64,000 bases of DNA from JAIBBV01 sp044347745 (GTDB lineage Bacteria; Bdellovibrionota_C; UBA2361; JAFLCA01). Below the pieces are notes generated by a model, which saw only the letters and a list, made by a program, of their open reading frames with translations, was not told the origin of the DNA and searched no databases. The position numbers and the translations under genes are program-made. Where the stretch lies: the NCBI GenBank assembly GCA_044347745.1, contig JBIKUD010000017.1, positions 1-64,000 on the forward strand, read 5' to 3'. This document shows, in pieces, positions 7,646-14,921 of this stretch (the first letter of the stretch is position 1; the number at the start of each line of letters is the position of its first letter).

Positions 7646-8485
7646 ATGGGAATCGTTCCAAAAGAGAGCCCTAATGAAGAGTTCGGGCCCAGTGGTGAAG
7701 AAATTTTTGACGCGGTGAAACATCTGCTTGGCGGTCGACGTGACCTGACTATCTACTTCCAAGAGCGCTACGAGATTGGCCTGCACCATGAGCCTGGCGG
7801 GTCACTCATAATCGAAGTACATGACATTCACGGCAGGAGCAACAACCCGGCCCAAAACGGGAGAGATGGCACCTGGATGTATGTGTTTGAAAAAGGCACC
7901 CAGCTTCCTAGGTATGCTATTTTTACCGAAACCGATGGCGAAAAACTAGAAGAGTGCGCGTTGCATCAAGCCCCATTATCATTTGCCGACATCTACGAGT
8001 CATTATACAACTCAAGGCAAGGTGTTTCCCTCTCAACTCTGCTAGATTTAGCAACACCAAAACTACGTGGATTTGCCGATATAAACGCCACGTATGCAGA
8101 AATTAGTGCTGCTGCACTGCAACTTTCGAAAATTTTCTGGCCTGAGAGCGCCCAGACTGAGCAGGCGCCGCCTCCGTCTTTTTGCTGGAAGCAAGCCTGC
8201 CAGATGCTTGGCTTGCCCGTATTTGATTTGAACGTAAAGGCAATCTTGGACACTGGGGCAACTACACACCTGACAAAAGGACCCATCAACCCCTATACCG
8301 ATGTTCTTTCTGCGCTAATCAAAACAAACTTAACTCCCATTACTCAGATTACCACAGCAAGTCGGGATTACATCTTAGTTGATCTTGAACTTAGACCTGG
8401 ATTAAAACCTCAGTTAAATCGGCGCTACAACCTTGACGAAATTCAGGCGTTTTCGGTGCTACCAACGGCATTTGTCCGCAGCTAA
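7646..8485 (+). CDS. Hypothetical cytoplasmic protein
   Basis: The product has 279 residues with no signal peptide or membrane segment. A GGTGGA ribosome site precedes the ATG. It reads as a mixed alpha/beta soluble protein with an acidic start and a central segment of hydrophobic helices (ATYAEISAAALQLSKIFW). No motif allows a functional call. It lies between the exported cysteine-rich protein and the methyltransferase-like protein with short gaps, so the three may form an operon. Confidence 0.55.
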   Translation: MGIVPKESPNEEFGPSGEEIFDAVKHLLGGRRDLTIYFQERYEIGLHHEPGGSLIIEVHDIHGRSNNPAQNGRDGTWMYVFEKGTQLPRYAIFTETDGEKLEECALHQAPLSFADIYESLYNSRQGVSLSTLLDLATPKLRGFADINATYAEISAAALQLSKIFWPESAQTEQAPPPSFCWKQACQMLGLPVFDLNVKAILDTGATTHLTKGPINPYTDVLSALIKTNLTPITQITTASRDYILVDLELRPGLKPQLNRRYNLDEIQAFSVLPTAFVRS

Positions 8486-8514
8486 CGCACTAAAGCCCTA
8501 ATTTACTAGTCCAC

Positions 8515-9225
8515 ATGTCTGAACCAACACGAACTATCCACTGCTGCGATGCCCTCGACTGGCTAAAAAACTATCAGCCCCAGGCCGGCACTGTTTTAGT
8601 GGGATCTTTGCCTGACTTTTCCGAGTTTCCTCAATATAGCTTAAAAGAATGGCAAGACTGGTTCACTGAAACAGCGGCACTTATTCTTGAAAAAACCAAC
8701 CCGGAACAAGCTGCCTATTTTTTTCAATCTGACATTAAGCACGAAGGCCAGTGGATTGATAAAGCCTATCTTTGCCAAAAGGCCGCCGAGAAGGTTGGCT
8801 CTCAGCTTTTGTGGCATAAAATTTTTTGCCGCCTACCCGCCGGGCAGCCAAGCTTAGGGCGCCCTGGGTATTCGCATTTATTATGTTTTAGTAAATCAAC
8901 ACTATTAAATGACCCACACCCAGGCGCCGACGTTGTTCCATCACTTGGACAAAAAACGTGGGCCAGGGGAATGGGCTTTGAGGCCTGTTGCCGCATTGTA
9001 CAAAGTGCCAAAGAATCTTTTCACGCGCATACTCTTATAAATCCTTTTTGTGGTCACGGAAGTGTCTTGGCTGTGGCAAATGCATATGGCTTGCACGCAA
9101 TTGGCATAGAACGCAGCGCAAAAAGGGCAAAAAAGGCCCAAGAAATGGCCGTGCATCTTGAAAGCGGAACCTGGCTTGAAAATGCTCAGTCAGCTCTTGC
9201 TGTAGAGCTAGACGAGTCATTTTGA
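8515..9225 (+). CDS. SAM-dependent methyltransferase-like protein (DNA MTase-like fold)
   Basis: The 236-residue product has a late SAM-binding motif I (NPFCGHGSVLAVANAYGLHAIG, near residues 178-200) followed by an acidic residue in IGIERS. Near the N-terminus is IHCCDALDWLKN with LVGSLPDF, in the place where amino-methyltransferases of the beta class carry the catalytic DPPY/NPPY motif. The order (motif IV-like before motif I) matches beta-class DNA N6/N4 methyltransferases, but the catalytic tetrad reads SLPD, so catalysis on DNA is doubtful. No restriction enzyme or specificity subunit is nearby. Its 3' end overlaps the convergent MFS gene by 40 bp. Confidence 0.65.
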   Translation: MSEPTRTIHCCDALDWLKNYQPQAGTVLVGSLPDFSEFPQYSLKEWQDWFTETAALILEKTNPEQAAYFFQSDIKHEGQWIDKAYLCQKAAEKVGSQLLWHKIFCRLPAGQPSLGRPGYSHLLCFSKSTLLNDPHPGADVVPSLGQKTWARGMGFEACCRIVQSAKESFHAHTLINPFCGHGSVLAVANAYGLHAIGIERSAKRAKKAQEMAVHLESGTWLENAQSALAVELDESF

Positions 9226-10418
9226 TTGACTGGCAGCCGACTTAACAGCGGCAGCATTATAGCGAAAATTAGCGCGCTTAACACAAAAGTCCACGGAATA
9301 CCCCAATGTGAGGCCAACCAACCGCCGCTAGTGGGCGCCACACATTGCGCCAGCATTGTGGCACTAGAGCCTAGAGCAATTAGTCCGCCTCTACGTTCAG
9401 GTGAAGCGCGCTGACTAAGCGCCGCGAACAAAAGTGGCAATATTCCAGCAGAAAATACCCCTTGAGCTGCACGCAGCGGAAAAAGATACCAGTAATGCGG
9501 CACTACAGCTTGAAGTAGCGCCGTTAGCGACAACACCACGACAGCAGATTTCAAAATTCGATGCATGCCTTGGGCATCACTCTGCCGGCCCCAAAAAGGA
9601 GCAAAAATAATTCCTAATATTCCAATTAAACCAACCAGCGCGCCAGTGACGGTGCCCACATATTGTTTTGGGGCGTGCAGTTCTTCAACATAAAACGCAA
9701 GCACTGGCTGCGTTGCAGTTAAGCCCAGCATGGCCAAAAACATAAGAAGCACTATTCTTCCAAAAGCTGGGTCGGCAAAAGCAGTTTTGAAATTATCAAT
9801 TACCCCCTTGGGCGCTTGAGATTCTAGCTTCGAAGTGCTTTGACCATTCGTTTCGTTCGCAAAAATATAAATAATTACTGCACTCACTAGGCATAAACCA
9901 GCAACAAGAAAAAAAGCGGGACGCATGCCGAGAAAGTCGGCGCAAAGTCCGCCAATAAGCGGCCCAATTATATTTCCGGCAGAAAGTGATGTTTGCAGTA
10001 ATCCCAGCGCCCAGCCTGCGTGCATTGCGGGAGTAGTGGCGGCAACAAGCGCAATTGAAGAGGCTACAAAACCAGAGACCGTTCCTTGCAGAAGCCGCAA
10101 AATAAAAAGTTGCTCAACTGAAGTTACCAAACCCATAAGGGCGCTTAGGAGACCAACTCCCACATAAGCCCTAAGCAACATTAACTTGCGCCCGAATTTA
10201 TCGCCCAAAGCTCCCCAAAATGGAGTAAGCAAAGCCGAGAATAAAAACGAAGCTGAATAAATTATTCCCGCCCAGGTTTGCGCTTCTGCATCATCTGAAA
10301 CCCCAAGCTCACGAACGTACAGCGCCAAAAAAGGCAAACAGGCACTAATGCCTAGGGCTCCCAAAAATTCGGCAAACCAGACTACTTTTAAATTTTGCTT
10401 CCAAGTAACATTTTCCAT
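9186..10418 (-). CDS. MFS efflux transporter
   Basis: This 410-residue protein has about 12 hydrophobic segments and the MFS motif A (WGALGDKFGRKLML) between helices 2 and 3 at about residues 65-79, with a related WGRQSDAQG loop in the second half. Size and motifs resemble the drug:H+ antiporter (DHA1, TetA/MdtG-like) group, which exports small hydrophobic compounds across the inner membrane. The substrate is not deducible. It starts at an ATG (MENVTWKQN). The 3' end overlaps the methyltransferase-like gene by 40 bp, and a hairpin terminator of the preceding gene lies upstream. Confidence 0.85.
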   Translation of the reverse strand: MENVTWKQNLKVVWFAEFLGALGISACLPFLALYVRELGVSDDAEAQTWAGIIYSASFLFSALLTPFWGALGDKFGRKLMLLRAYVGVGLLSALMGLVTSVEQLFILRLLQGTVSGFVASSIALVAATTPAMHAGWALGLLQTSLSAGNIIGPLIGGLCADFLGMRPAFFLVAGLCLVSAVIIYIFANETNGQSTSKLESQAPKGVIDNFKTAFADPAFGRIVLLMFLAMLGLTATQPVLAFYVEELHAPKQYVGTVTGALVGLIGILGIIFAPFWGRQSDAQGMHRILKSAVVVLSLTALLQAVVPHYWYLFPLRAAQGVFSAGILPLLFAALSQRASPERRGGLIALGSSATMLAQCVAPTSGGWLASHWGIPWTFVLSALIFAIMLPLLSRLPVNQNDSSSSTARAD

Positions 10419-10584
10419 GACGCAGGCAGATTACCGCTAGTAATAGCGAACTTGCCAGCTAGGTTGATGAAAGATTTGAGGGTGAATTTGAGCGGATATG
10501 GAGGCGTTTTTTGTGTCGGCGAACAGTTAGTCAGTCACCAGTTTCCCCGTCACCGGATACAGATTCTGCCTCGGGCTTACGGAA

Positions 10585-10664
10585 GTAAAAAAAGGATGAG
10601 AATGTATGCCGCAAACAGAAAACCAAGGGCCTCCTTTCAAAAAAGAAAAGTGGCATGCATTCTC
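10585..10664 (-). terminator. Long-loop hairpin with T-tract after the GC-rich gene
   Basis: Arms at 10598-10610 and 10652-10664 pair at 12 of 13 positions around a loop of about 41 bases. On the minus strand the stem is followed by ATCC and seven T residues (10593-10587). The position, just after the stop of the gene at 10686, fits termination; the large loop is unusual. Confidence 0.5.
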
Positions 10665-10685
10665 CTCCTTTACCGCGCTTCTCTC

Positions 10686-11075
10686 CTAGAGATTCGCGGA
10701 GCTTTGCTGGCGACGACGGGCCTGTTGCTGCAGCAGCTCACTCGCTCGGGTGTTGAGTGCCCGCAGGTTGCCAGCGATCACACGCGCTTCGTCCTCGTAA
10801 CGCGGTTGCGTTGCGACGATTTCGAGACGCGCGTCTTTGCCCACTCCCAGGATCTCGAGGAGGCTGGCCAGGTGCTGCTGCACGAGGCCCAGGTTCTCAA
10901 GAGCCACGGCCCGCGAGAGCAGCTCGAACTCACGGCCGGCACGCACCAAGGTGCGACCGGTACCGGACTTCGTCTTCTCGAAGGTGACGTGGCCATTATT
11001 GGCCCAGGACGCGAACTCAGCAGCCAAGGTGATGACCTCGGCGCTGTTCAGACTACGCGTATCGATCTGACGCAT
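10686..11075 (-). CDS. Hypothetical helical protein of unusual composition
   Basis: The predicted 129-residue protein starts at MRQIDTRSLNSAEV, with GGAG about 9 bp upstream. It looks mainly alpha-helical (TLAAEFASWANN, LGLVQQHLASLLEILG, ALNTRASELLQQQARRR) and ends in a Gln/Arg-rich tail. The stretch is visibly richer in G+C, with more G/C at third codon positions than its neighbours, so frames on both strands stay open; this frame is preferred for its ribosome site, helix-like heptads and trailing terminator. No family is recognised. Composition and position beside the cassette cluster suggest horizontal origin. Confidence 0.5.
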   Translation of the reverse strand: MRQIDTRSLNSAEVITLAAEFASWANNGHVTFEKTKSGTGRTLVRAGREFELLSRAVALENLGLVQQHLASLLEILGVGKDARLEIVATQPRYEDEARVIAGNLRALNTRASELLQQQARRRQQSSANL

Positions 11076-11279
11076 GGAATCGTTCTCCAACTTGCGAGAG
11101 GGGAAATCCACCAGAACTCCCGAGACGAGAGTATTTTACCGAAGGAACAACCAACGCTGGTGGTTCCTAACGAGAAAACTCGCTACGAATCACCAGCGTG
11201 AAGGGTTTATCTTGGTACAGGGAATACCCTCACAAGCTGAGGATAAGGGGAAAAACCAAAAAAACATTACTTTGCGGCA

Positions 11280-11340
11280 TACATCTCGCTTAGGGGGCCT
11301 TAGGCCCTTATGGGCCTATTAGCTGCCTTAGCGAGATGTA
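11280..11340. repeat. Perfect 11-bp inverted repeat around GGCC-rich loop
   Basis: Arms tacatctcgct (11280-11290) and agcgagatgta (11330-11340) enclose a 39-base loop rich in GGGCC/GGCCC that can form its own small stems. The element lies between the divergent GC-rich gene and the RRM gene. No T-tract follows, so it is more likely a structured leader or a small mobile palindrome than a terminator. Confidence 0.5.
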
Positions 11341-11741
11341 CGCTATGCTAACTTCTACCCTGACAACTACTGGAAAAAGCGGCCAAAAATAGCAATAAAG
11401 GGGTCCAGACTTATTGCAATTAAATGTAACTGAATCAATAACTTGACGTCAGAAACAGCGGCAATTCACCCAGTCTGCTCCCATTTAAAGGCCTAAGCAA
11501 GAAAAATAGAACAAAGCGACTCGCCTGCGTTGTTTGTTTGCACCCAGGCCAAAATAATGCTAATTTTAAAGGGTCTTGGTGAAATGTGTCCGCGTCAGAG
11601 GCCCCAGAGCATTCCGCTCCCGTTCTCTTTAGCGGTTCCTTTCCTGAAGAGAAGCTTTGCTTAAGTTGCCTTCTCGAAGTGGCATTCCGCTACTGAGAGT
11701 GAGGAAAAACAAAGTAAAAGCATATTTATTTTGGAGTGTTC
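11341..11741 (+). other. Long non-coding leader before the RNA-binding protein gene
   Basis: About 400 bp without a convincing gene precede the RRM gene. A TTGACG box at about 11442 could be a -35 element, but no good -10 is seen at the right distance. Long 5' leaders are common in cold-induced RNA-binding protein genes, where the protein or temperature controls its own mRNA. Only the length and position are seen here. Confidence 0.3.
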
Positions 11742-12080
11742 ATGGGCAAGAAGCTATTTGTTGGTAATTTACCGTTTGGTGCAACTGAAGATCAGCTCCG
11801 CCAGCATTTTACTGGCGCCGGCAATGTTGATTCAGTAAAAATCATCATCGACCGCAACTCTGGCCGCAGCAAAGGCTTCGGTTTCGTTGAAATGTCGAGC
11901 GATGATGAGGCCAATTCGGCAATCTCGAACCTTAACGGTTCTTCATTCCTTGGTCGCAATATCTCTGTTTCCGAAGCCCGCCCAATGCAAGAAGGCGGAC
12001 CTCGTGGCGGCGGTAACGGCGGTGGCCGTGGCGGCTTTGGTGGCGGTGGCGGCGGACGTCCTCCTCGCCATGCTCGCTAG
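11742..12080 (+). CDS. RRM-type RNA-binding protein with glycine-rich tail
   Basis: The 112-residue product has one RNA recognition motif with RNP2 (LFVGNLP, residues 5-11) and RNP1 (KGFGFVEM, near residues 44-51), then a Gly/Arg-rich tail (GGRGGFGGGGGGRPPRHAR). This is the architecture of cyanobacterial and proteobacterial Rbp proteins that bind RNA under cold or stress. The ATG at 11742 is preceded by TTGGAG; an in-frame GTG at 11736 overlaps that site and is rejected. A strong terminator follows, so it is a single-gene unit. Confidence 0.92.
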   Translation: MGKKLFVGNLPFGATEDQLRQHFTGAGNVDSVKIIIDRNSGRSKGFGFVEMSSDDEANSAISNLNGSSFLGRNISVSEARPMQEGGPRGGGNGGGRGGFGGGGGGRPPRHAR

Positions 12081-12105
12081 GCTTAAAGTAATTTAAGCTT
12101 TAAAG

Positions 12106-12142
12106 CAAAAAAGGCCGCTGGGGAAACCCAGCGGCCTTTTTT
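12106..12142 (+). terminator. Rho-independent terminator of the RRM gene
   Basis: aaggccgctggg and cccagcggcctt pair around a short GAAA-like loop, with a T-run following on the plus strand and an A-run before it. It separates the RRM gene from the end of the cassette cluster. Confidence 0.93.
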
Positions 12143-12233
12143 ATTTGGTTCCCCCAAGAAGACCTTGGCAGACAGATATTACTCTACGGCTTCAGTTCGT
12201 TTTTTGTTTATCTCTCTCATAAATGACTGTAGA

Positions 12234-12240
12234 GCCTAAC
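12234..12240 (-). other. attC-like R' core after the last cassette gene
   Basis: On the minus strand GTTAGGC (12240-12234) is a perfect GTTRRRY core about 50 bp after the stop of the deaminase gene, and is identical to the core of the next attC at 12922. No convincing R'' partner was found between the stop and this core, so the site may be degraded. It would mark the distal end of the cassette cluster. Confidence 0.45.
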
Positions 12241-12287
12241 AGCTACGCGCACCGGTACGAAACCAATACCCAATTCCAATAATCACC

Positions 12288-12902
12288 CTACTCCCGCGGT
12301 TTCGCCTCGGCGTGGTGCGAATTGTCATGTCGCCTTTTAACAGCTTGGAGTCCTTGCCAGTCCTCTAGTTCTTGATCTGGTTTCTCTGCTCGGAATTTGG
12401 CGTACAGCTCCACACCATACATATCCTCCAAAACATCCACATGAATTCCTTTTTCTCGTAGAAGTTTTTCGTTGCCAGCCGCGTTTGTTACGTCGCCAAC
12501 CACCACGCGCTTAAATCCTCTCATATAGATCAATGTTGCACAGACATCGCATGGGCTGAGAGTAGTAAAGAGGGTCGTATTGCTAAAATCTATACGACCT
12601 GAATCCCGTATAGCAGAAGTTTCTCCGTGGTTATAAGGGTGATTTTCTTGTGCGAGGGTATTGTGACCTTTCCCAACAATTCTTCGCGAAGAATTGTCGA
12701 TAATGACGGCACCAATCGGACACCCACCTTCGTCATAACTTTTTTCAGCGAGAAAGACAGCAACCCGCATGAAATCATGATCTGTTAATCTCTTCAAAAA
12801 ATTATCGTCTAAGAGAACAGCTAGGCTTCGTGTGGGCATATGCGCAATAACTCTTAGCGCCTCGGCGCCTTTTTCTGTCCGACTGTCTAATAGAGTTTTC
12901 AT
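12288..12902 (-). CDS. Cytosine/nucleoside deaminase-like protein in a gene cassette
   Basis: This 204-residue protein belongs to the zinc-dependent cytidine/cytosine deaminase superfamily. The zinc and catalytic residues are H92 and E94 in NHGETSA, and C118 and C121 in LSPCDVCA. The surrounding pattern (GGCPIGAVIID, GKGHNTLAQ, TTLFTTLSPCDVC, VVVGDVTN) is closest to yeast-type cytosine deaminase (Fcy1), which converts cytosine to uracil; a tRNA or dCMP role is less likely. About 45 residues precede the conserved domain, so an internal Met (M22 or M45) could be the true start. There is no Shine-Dalgarno, as is usual for cassette genes. An attC-like site (12922-13015) lies upstream and an attC core downstream. 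Confidence 0.8.
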   Translation of the reverse strand: MKTLLDSRTEKGAEALRVIAHMPTRSLAVLLDDNFLKRLTDHDFMRVAVFLAEKSYDEGGCPIGAVIIDNSSRRIVGKGHNTLAQENHPYNHGETSAIRDSGRIDFSNTTLFTTLSPCDVCATLIYMRGFKRVVVGDVTNAAGNEKLLREKGIHVDVLEDMYGVELYAKFRAEKPDQELEDWQGLQAVKRRHDNSHHAEAKPRE

Positions 12903-12921
12903 ATTGATTAATGGTTAAGCA

Positions 12922-13015
12922 GCCTAACGGTTACGCGGATTGCTGGGCCAAATCCGCGGTGTGAAAATTCGAATTGCGCGCACAGCCCCGCCTTCAATCG
13001 CGCGTTTTGTTATCC
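12922..13015 (-). other. attC site of the nucleotidyltransferase cassette
   Basis: On the minus strand the element starts with GATAAC (R''-like, sharing bases with the stop codon of the upstream gene) and ends with GTTAGGC (R', 12928-12922). The plus-strand segments acgcg (12933-12937) and cgcgt (13001-13005) pair as L'/L'', and gattg/caatc extends the stem. The length of 94 bp, the AAC...GTT polarity and the overlapping stop codon are all typical of attC. Confidence 0.75.
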
Positions 13016-13477
13016 AACCAATGCAACTATATCCTCCAAGTCAGTTTGCCGGCGAATCATCTGTTTGTAGGCAACGAGCAAATCTCGCTTCATGACCGGC
13101 ACGGTCATACCAAACAACTCATGCTCATCCGCTGCAGCAAGATCGGTGGGAACGCTCCGCCATTCGCCTGATCTATGATCAAAAAGTCTTATACTCTCGG
13201 AGGCCGTCAGGTCGATCTCCTGCTCGGCATAACGCAACGACATCAATTCAATGTCAAACTCAGCGTCCTGATATTTGGCCGGCCCGAAAGTGATAAACTG
13301 TTTCACGTGAGGTAGTAACTTAATAAGTGCCTCTTGTGGAACGTCTAGGTCGATGTCATTCAAGGGCCGTTGTGCCCCGTAAACGTTGGCCGCTAGTCCG
13401 CCAACAACTACGAATGGCTGCTCGAAACGCCGGAGTAGAGTCACAATCCATTCGAACGCTGCCTTTGAGTCTTTCAT
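13010..13477 (-). CDS. Nucleotidyltransferase-fold protein in a gene cassette
   Basis: The 155-residue product has the minimal nucleotidyltransferase signature: VVGGLAANVYG with the Gly pair at 26-27, then NDIDLDV with acidic residues D41, D43 and D45. Such proteins transfer NMP to small molecules, proteins or RNA; relatives include lincosamide/aminoglycoside nucleotidyltransferases and toxin-type enzymes. The C-terminal RQTDLEDIVAL resembles the tail of small MNT-like proteins. No HEPN partner is adjacent, so a toxin-antitoxin role has no support. The TAA stop lies inside the attC R'' box, as in many cassettes. Confidence 0.75.
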   Translation of the reverse strand: MKDSKAAFEWIVTLLRRFEQPFVVVGGLAANVYGAQRPLNDIDLDVPQEALIKLLPHVKQFITFGPAKYQDAEFDIELMSLRYAEQEIDLTASESIRLFDHRSGEWRSVPTDLAAADEHELFGMTVPVMKRDLLVAYKQMIRRQTDLEDIVALVG

Positions 13478-13512
13478 TGCAAATTTTCTCGGTTGGATAA
13501 GGGGTAAATTCT

Positions 13513-13575
13513 GCCGGAACGGACGCGGCTAATCAATCGAAATCGGCTCAGACTTCCCGCGTGCCCGTTCTCGGC
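13513..13575 (-). other. attC-like site of the unknown-protein cassette
   Basis: A long stem pairs 13517-13528 (gaacggacgcgg) with 13557-13570 (ccgcgt, two-base bulge, ccgttc), extended by gccg/cggc outside. On the minus strand this gives AAC...GTT polarity with ACGCGG/CCGCGT inner boxes, the same inner box sequence as the attC at 12922. An alternative hairpin, ttcccgc/gcgggaa (13554-13580), competes with it. The core boxes deviate from consensus, so this is a degenerate attC. Confidence 0.55.
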
Positions 13576-13602
13576 GGGAATAACTTGTTAGTCACTTGTG
13601 TC

Positions 13603-14313
13603 CTAATATCCCATCCAATCGCGATATGCCGCCTTGTATGCGGCATGCAGGGCATCGAAGCCATCTTTTGTTTTACGCTGTAGAAGGTCGAGATGCGAGA
13701 CACCCTCTCGCAGGATCCCTTTTAAGCGCCCCCTGTCTACTTTCGAGAATGGCAAAAAACGGACGGGCTTAGTGCAAAGTGCCATTAGAGGTTCCTGGAG
13801 GGAGACCGAGAAACTATCTTTCGGCAGCTCCACTGGATTCAACCAGATCCTATCATTGCCTCGATTCGTCCTCACTCTAGTTGGGCCATCCAAAACTCTA
13901 TTCAGTAGAGTTCTATCTAGATCGATAAGGAGAAGCAACGCGTAGCGGCGCGCCACAGTCTTCACCAAGTCATGTGGATTATTCACAAACCCTGAAGCAG
14001 CAAGTTCGCATGTCCCACCGACCACGGCCGATTCAGAGAGCAGAACCTCTATGGCATGAGACTTACCACAAAATTGTCCTAAATTTTCTCGTAATAGCTC
14101 GACAATAGGATCGTTCTCGGCACTCTTGCCCTGTGGTAGTAGGCGGTAAATCGCCTCACCGCTTAAGTCAACCTTCGGAAGTTCAAAATGAAGGCCCTGC
14201 CTAAATTCGACCGGAATGGATCGAGGAGCTGAGGGCTCCCGGGGCGGAGACAAAGCAAATTCGCTAAAATCGATTAAACTTGGCTTGGTGCTGGATATCC
14301 ATGATTCAAACAT
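13603..14313 (-). CDS. Hypothetical protein in a gene cassette
   Basis: From the ATG at 14313 (MFESWISSTKPSL) the product has 236 residues, soluble, without signal peptide. The frame continues upstream to 14370, but that part lies in the attC-like element, so the internal start is preferred. Features include a proline-rich N-terminal segment and a hydrophobic helix (RYALLLLIDLDRTLLNRVL). No family is recognised. It is bounded by attC-like sites at 13513-13575 and 14339-14431, which makes it a cassette by position. Confidence 0.6.
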   Translation of the reverse strand: MFESWISSTKPSLIDFSEFALSPPREPSAPRSIPVEFRQGLHFELPKVDLSGEAIYRLLPQGKSAENDPIVELLRENLGQFCGKSHAIEVLLSESAVVGGTCELAASGFVNNPHDLVKTVARRYALLLLIDLDRTLLNRVLDGPTRVRTNRGNDRIWLNPVELPKDSFSVSLQEPLMALCTKPVRFLPFSKVDRGRLKGILREGVSHLDLLQRKTKDGFDALHAAYKAAYRDWMGY

Positions 14314-14338
14314 ACAATGTGCTGATTGGCTGCGGGCG

Positions 14339-14431
14339 GTATGACGTTCAGATTTTCCGGCGCCGGCCACCGCAAGTCAAGGAGTACCCATAATCGCTTT
14401 GCCCGGCGTCCTGAACAATCGGTTGTCATAC
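14339..14431 (-). other. attC-like site of the VOC-protein cassette
   Basis: The ends gtatgac (14339-14345) and gtcatac (14425-14431) are perfectly complementary. Inside them gttcag (14346-14351) pairs with ctgaac (14411-14416), and gccgg (14362-14366) with ccggc (14403-14407). The 8-base against 0-base spacer asymmetry and the 93-bp length fit attC. The conserved AAC/GTT triplets read GAC/GTC, a matched change in both arms. Confidence 0.6.
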
Positions 14432-14434
14432 ACA

Positions 14435-14836
14435 CTAGTTGATCTCAAAGGGCACTCTTTTGCCCCGAAATGTGAGCCAATATCCATCTGGATCAATTAA
14501 ATCGAAGAACTCTGTGATTATCTTATCTCTGTCGCTCGACCAAGGATTACGAGGCAACGCCACTCCTTTGTGCTGCACCGCTTGCAGTAGCTTCGCCCAG
14601 TTCGGGCAATCGAAATAAAGCTGAAGCCCACGGCCATACGGCTGCTCCAATCGTCCCAGCTTTTCGGGCCACGGATCAATCTTGAGGGCCAGCGTGATTT
14701 CCTGTCCATGAAAAGTAAGAATCGCGAGGCTGCTGGGTTCAACTACACGCGCTTCGAATCCCAAGACATGGCTGTACCAGTCGAGACTTTTCTGAAAGTC
14801 CGAGCAGTAGATCCAAATTTCAGGTCCGTTTGCCAT
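14435..14836 (-). CDS. VOC-family (glyoxalase/bleomycin-resistance fold) protein in a gene cassette
   Basis: The 133-residue product has the two beta-alpha-beta-beta-beta modules of the vicinal oxygen chelate fold: WIYCSDFQKSLDWYSHVLGFEARVV at residues 8-32, and the second half ending FFDLIDPDGYWLTF at about 111-124. VOC proteins include glyoxalase I, dioxygenases, fosfomycin-modifying enzymes and drug-binding proteins, and are frequent integron cassettes. The expected metal ligands are only partly conserved (a Glu or His near QLYFDC and the terminal region), so an enzymatic role is uncertain. attC-like elements lie on both sides. Confidence 0.82.
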   Translation of the reverse strand: MANGPEIWIYCSDFQKSLDWYSHVLGFEARVVEPSSLAILTFHGQEITLALKIDPWPEKLGRLEQPYGRGLQLYFDCPNWAKLLQAVQHKGVALPRNPWSSDRDKIITEFFDLIDPDGYWLTFRGKRVPFEIN

Positions 14837-14846
14837 TTGGGACGGT

Positions 14847-14918
14847 GCATAGCGTTAAAACTGTGGGGCCGAAAACCGCGACAGCGGTTGGAGGTCCCAC
14901 ACGAGTCTTTTGTTATTT
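14847..14918 (-). other. attC site of the winged-helix-protein cassette
   Basis: On the minus strand it begins ATAAC (R''-like) and ends GCTATGC (R', a one-base variant of GTTATGC). The stems are tgtggg (14862-14867) with cccaca (14896-14901), aaccgc (14874-14879) with gcggtt (14884-14889), and an outer AAAA/TTTT pair with an extra G in one arm that resembles the extrahelical bases of attC. The 72-bp length is typical. It begins just after the stop codon of the upstream gene. Confidence 0.72.
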
Positions 14919-14921
14919 ACG

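Noticed and set aside
10395..11201. A 268-codon plus-strand frame over the GC-rich ORF
   Set aside because: It overlaps the MFS start and the hairpin terminator, and has no ribosome site; the minus-strand frame has better support.
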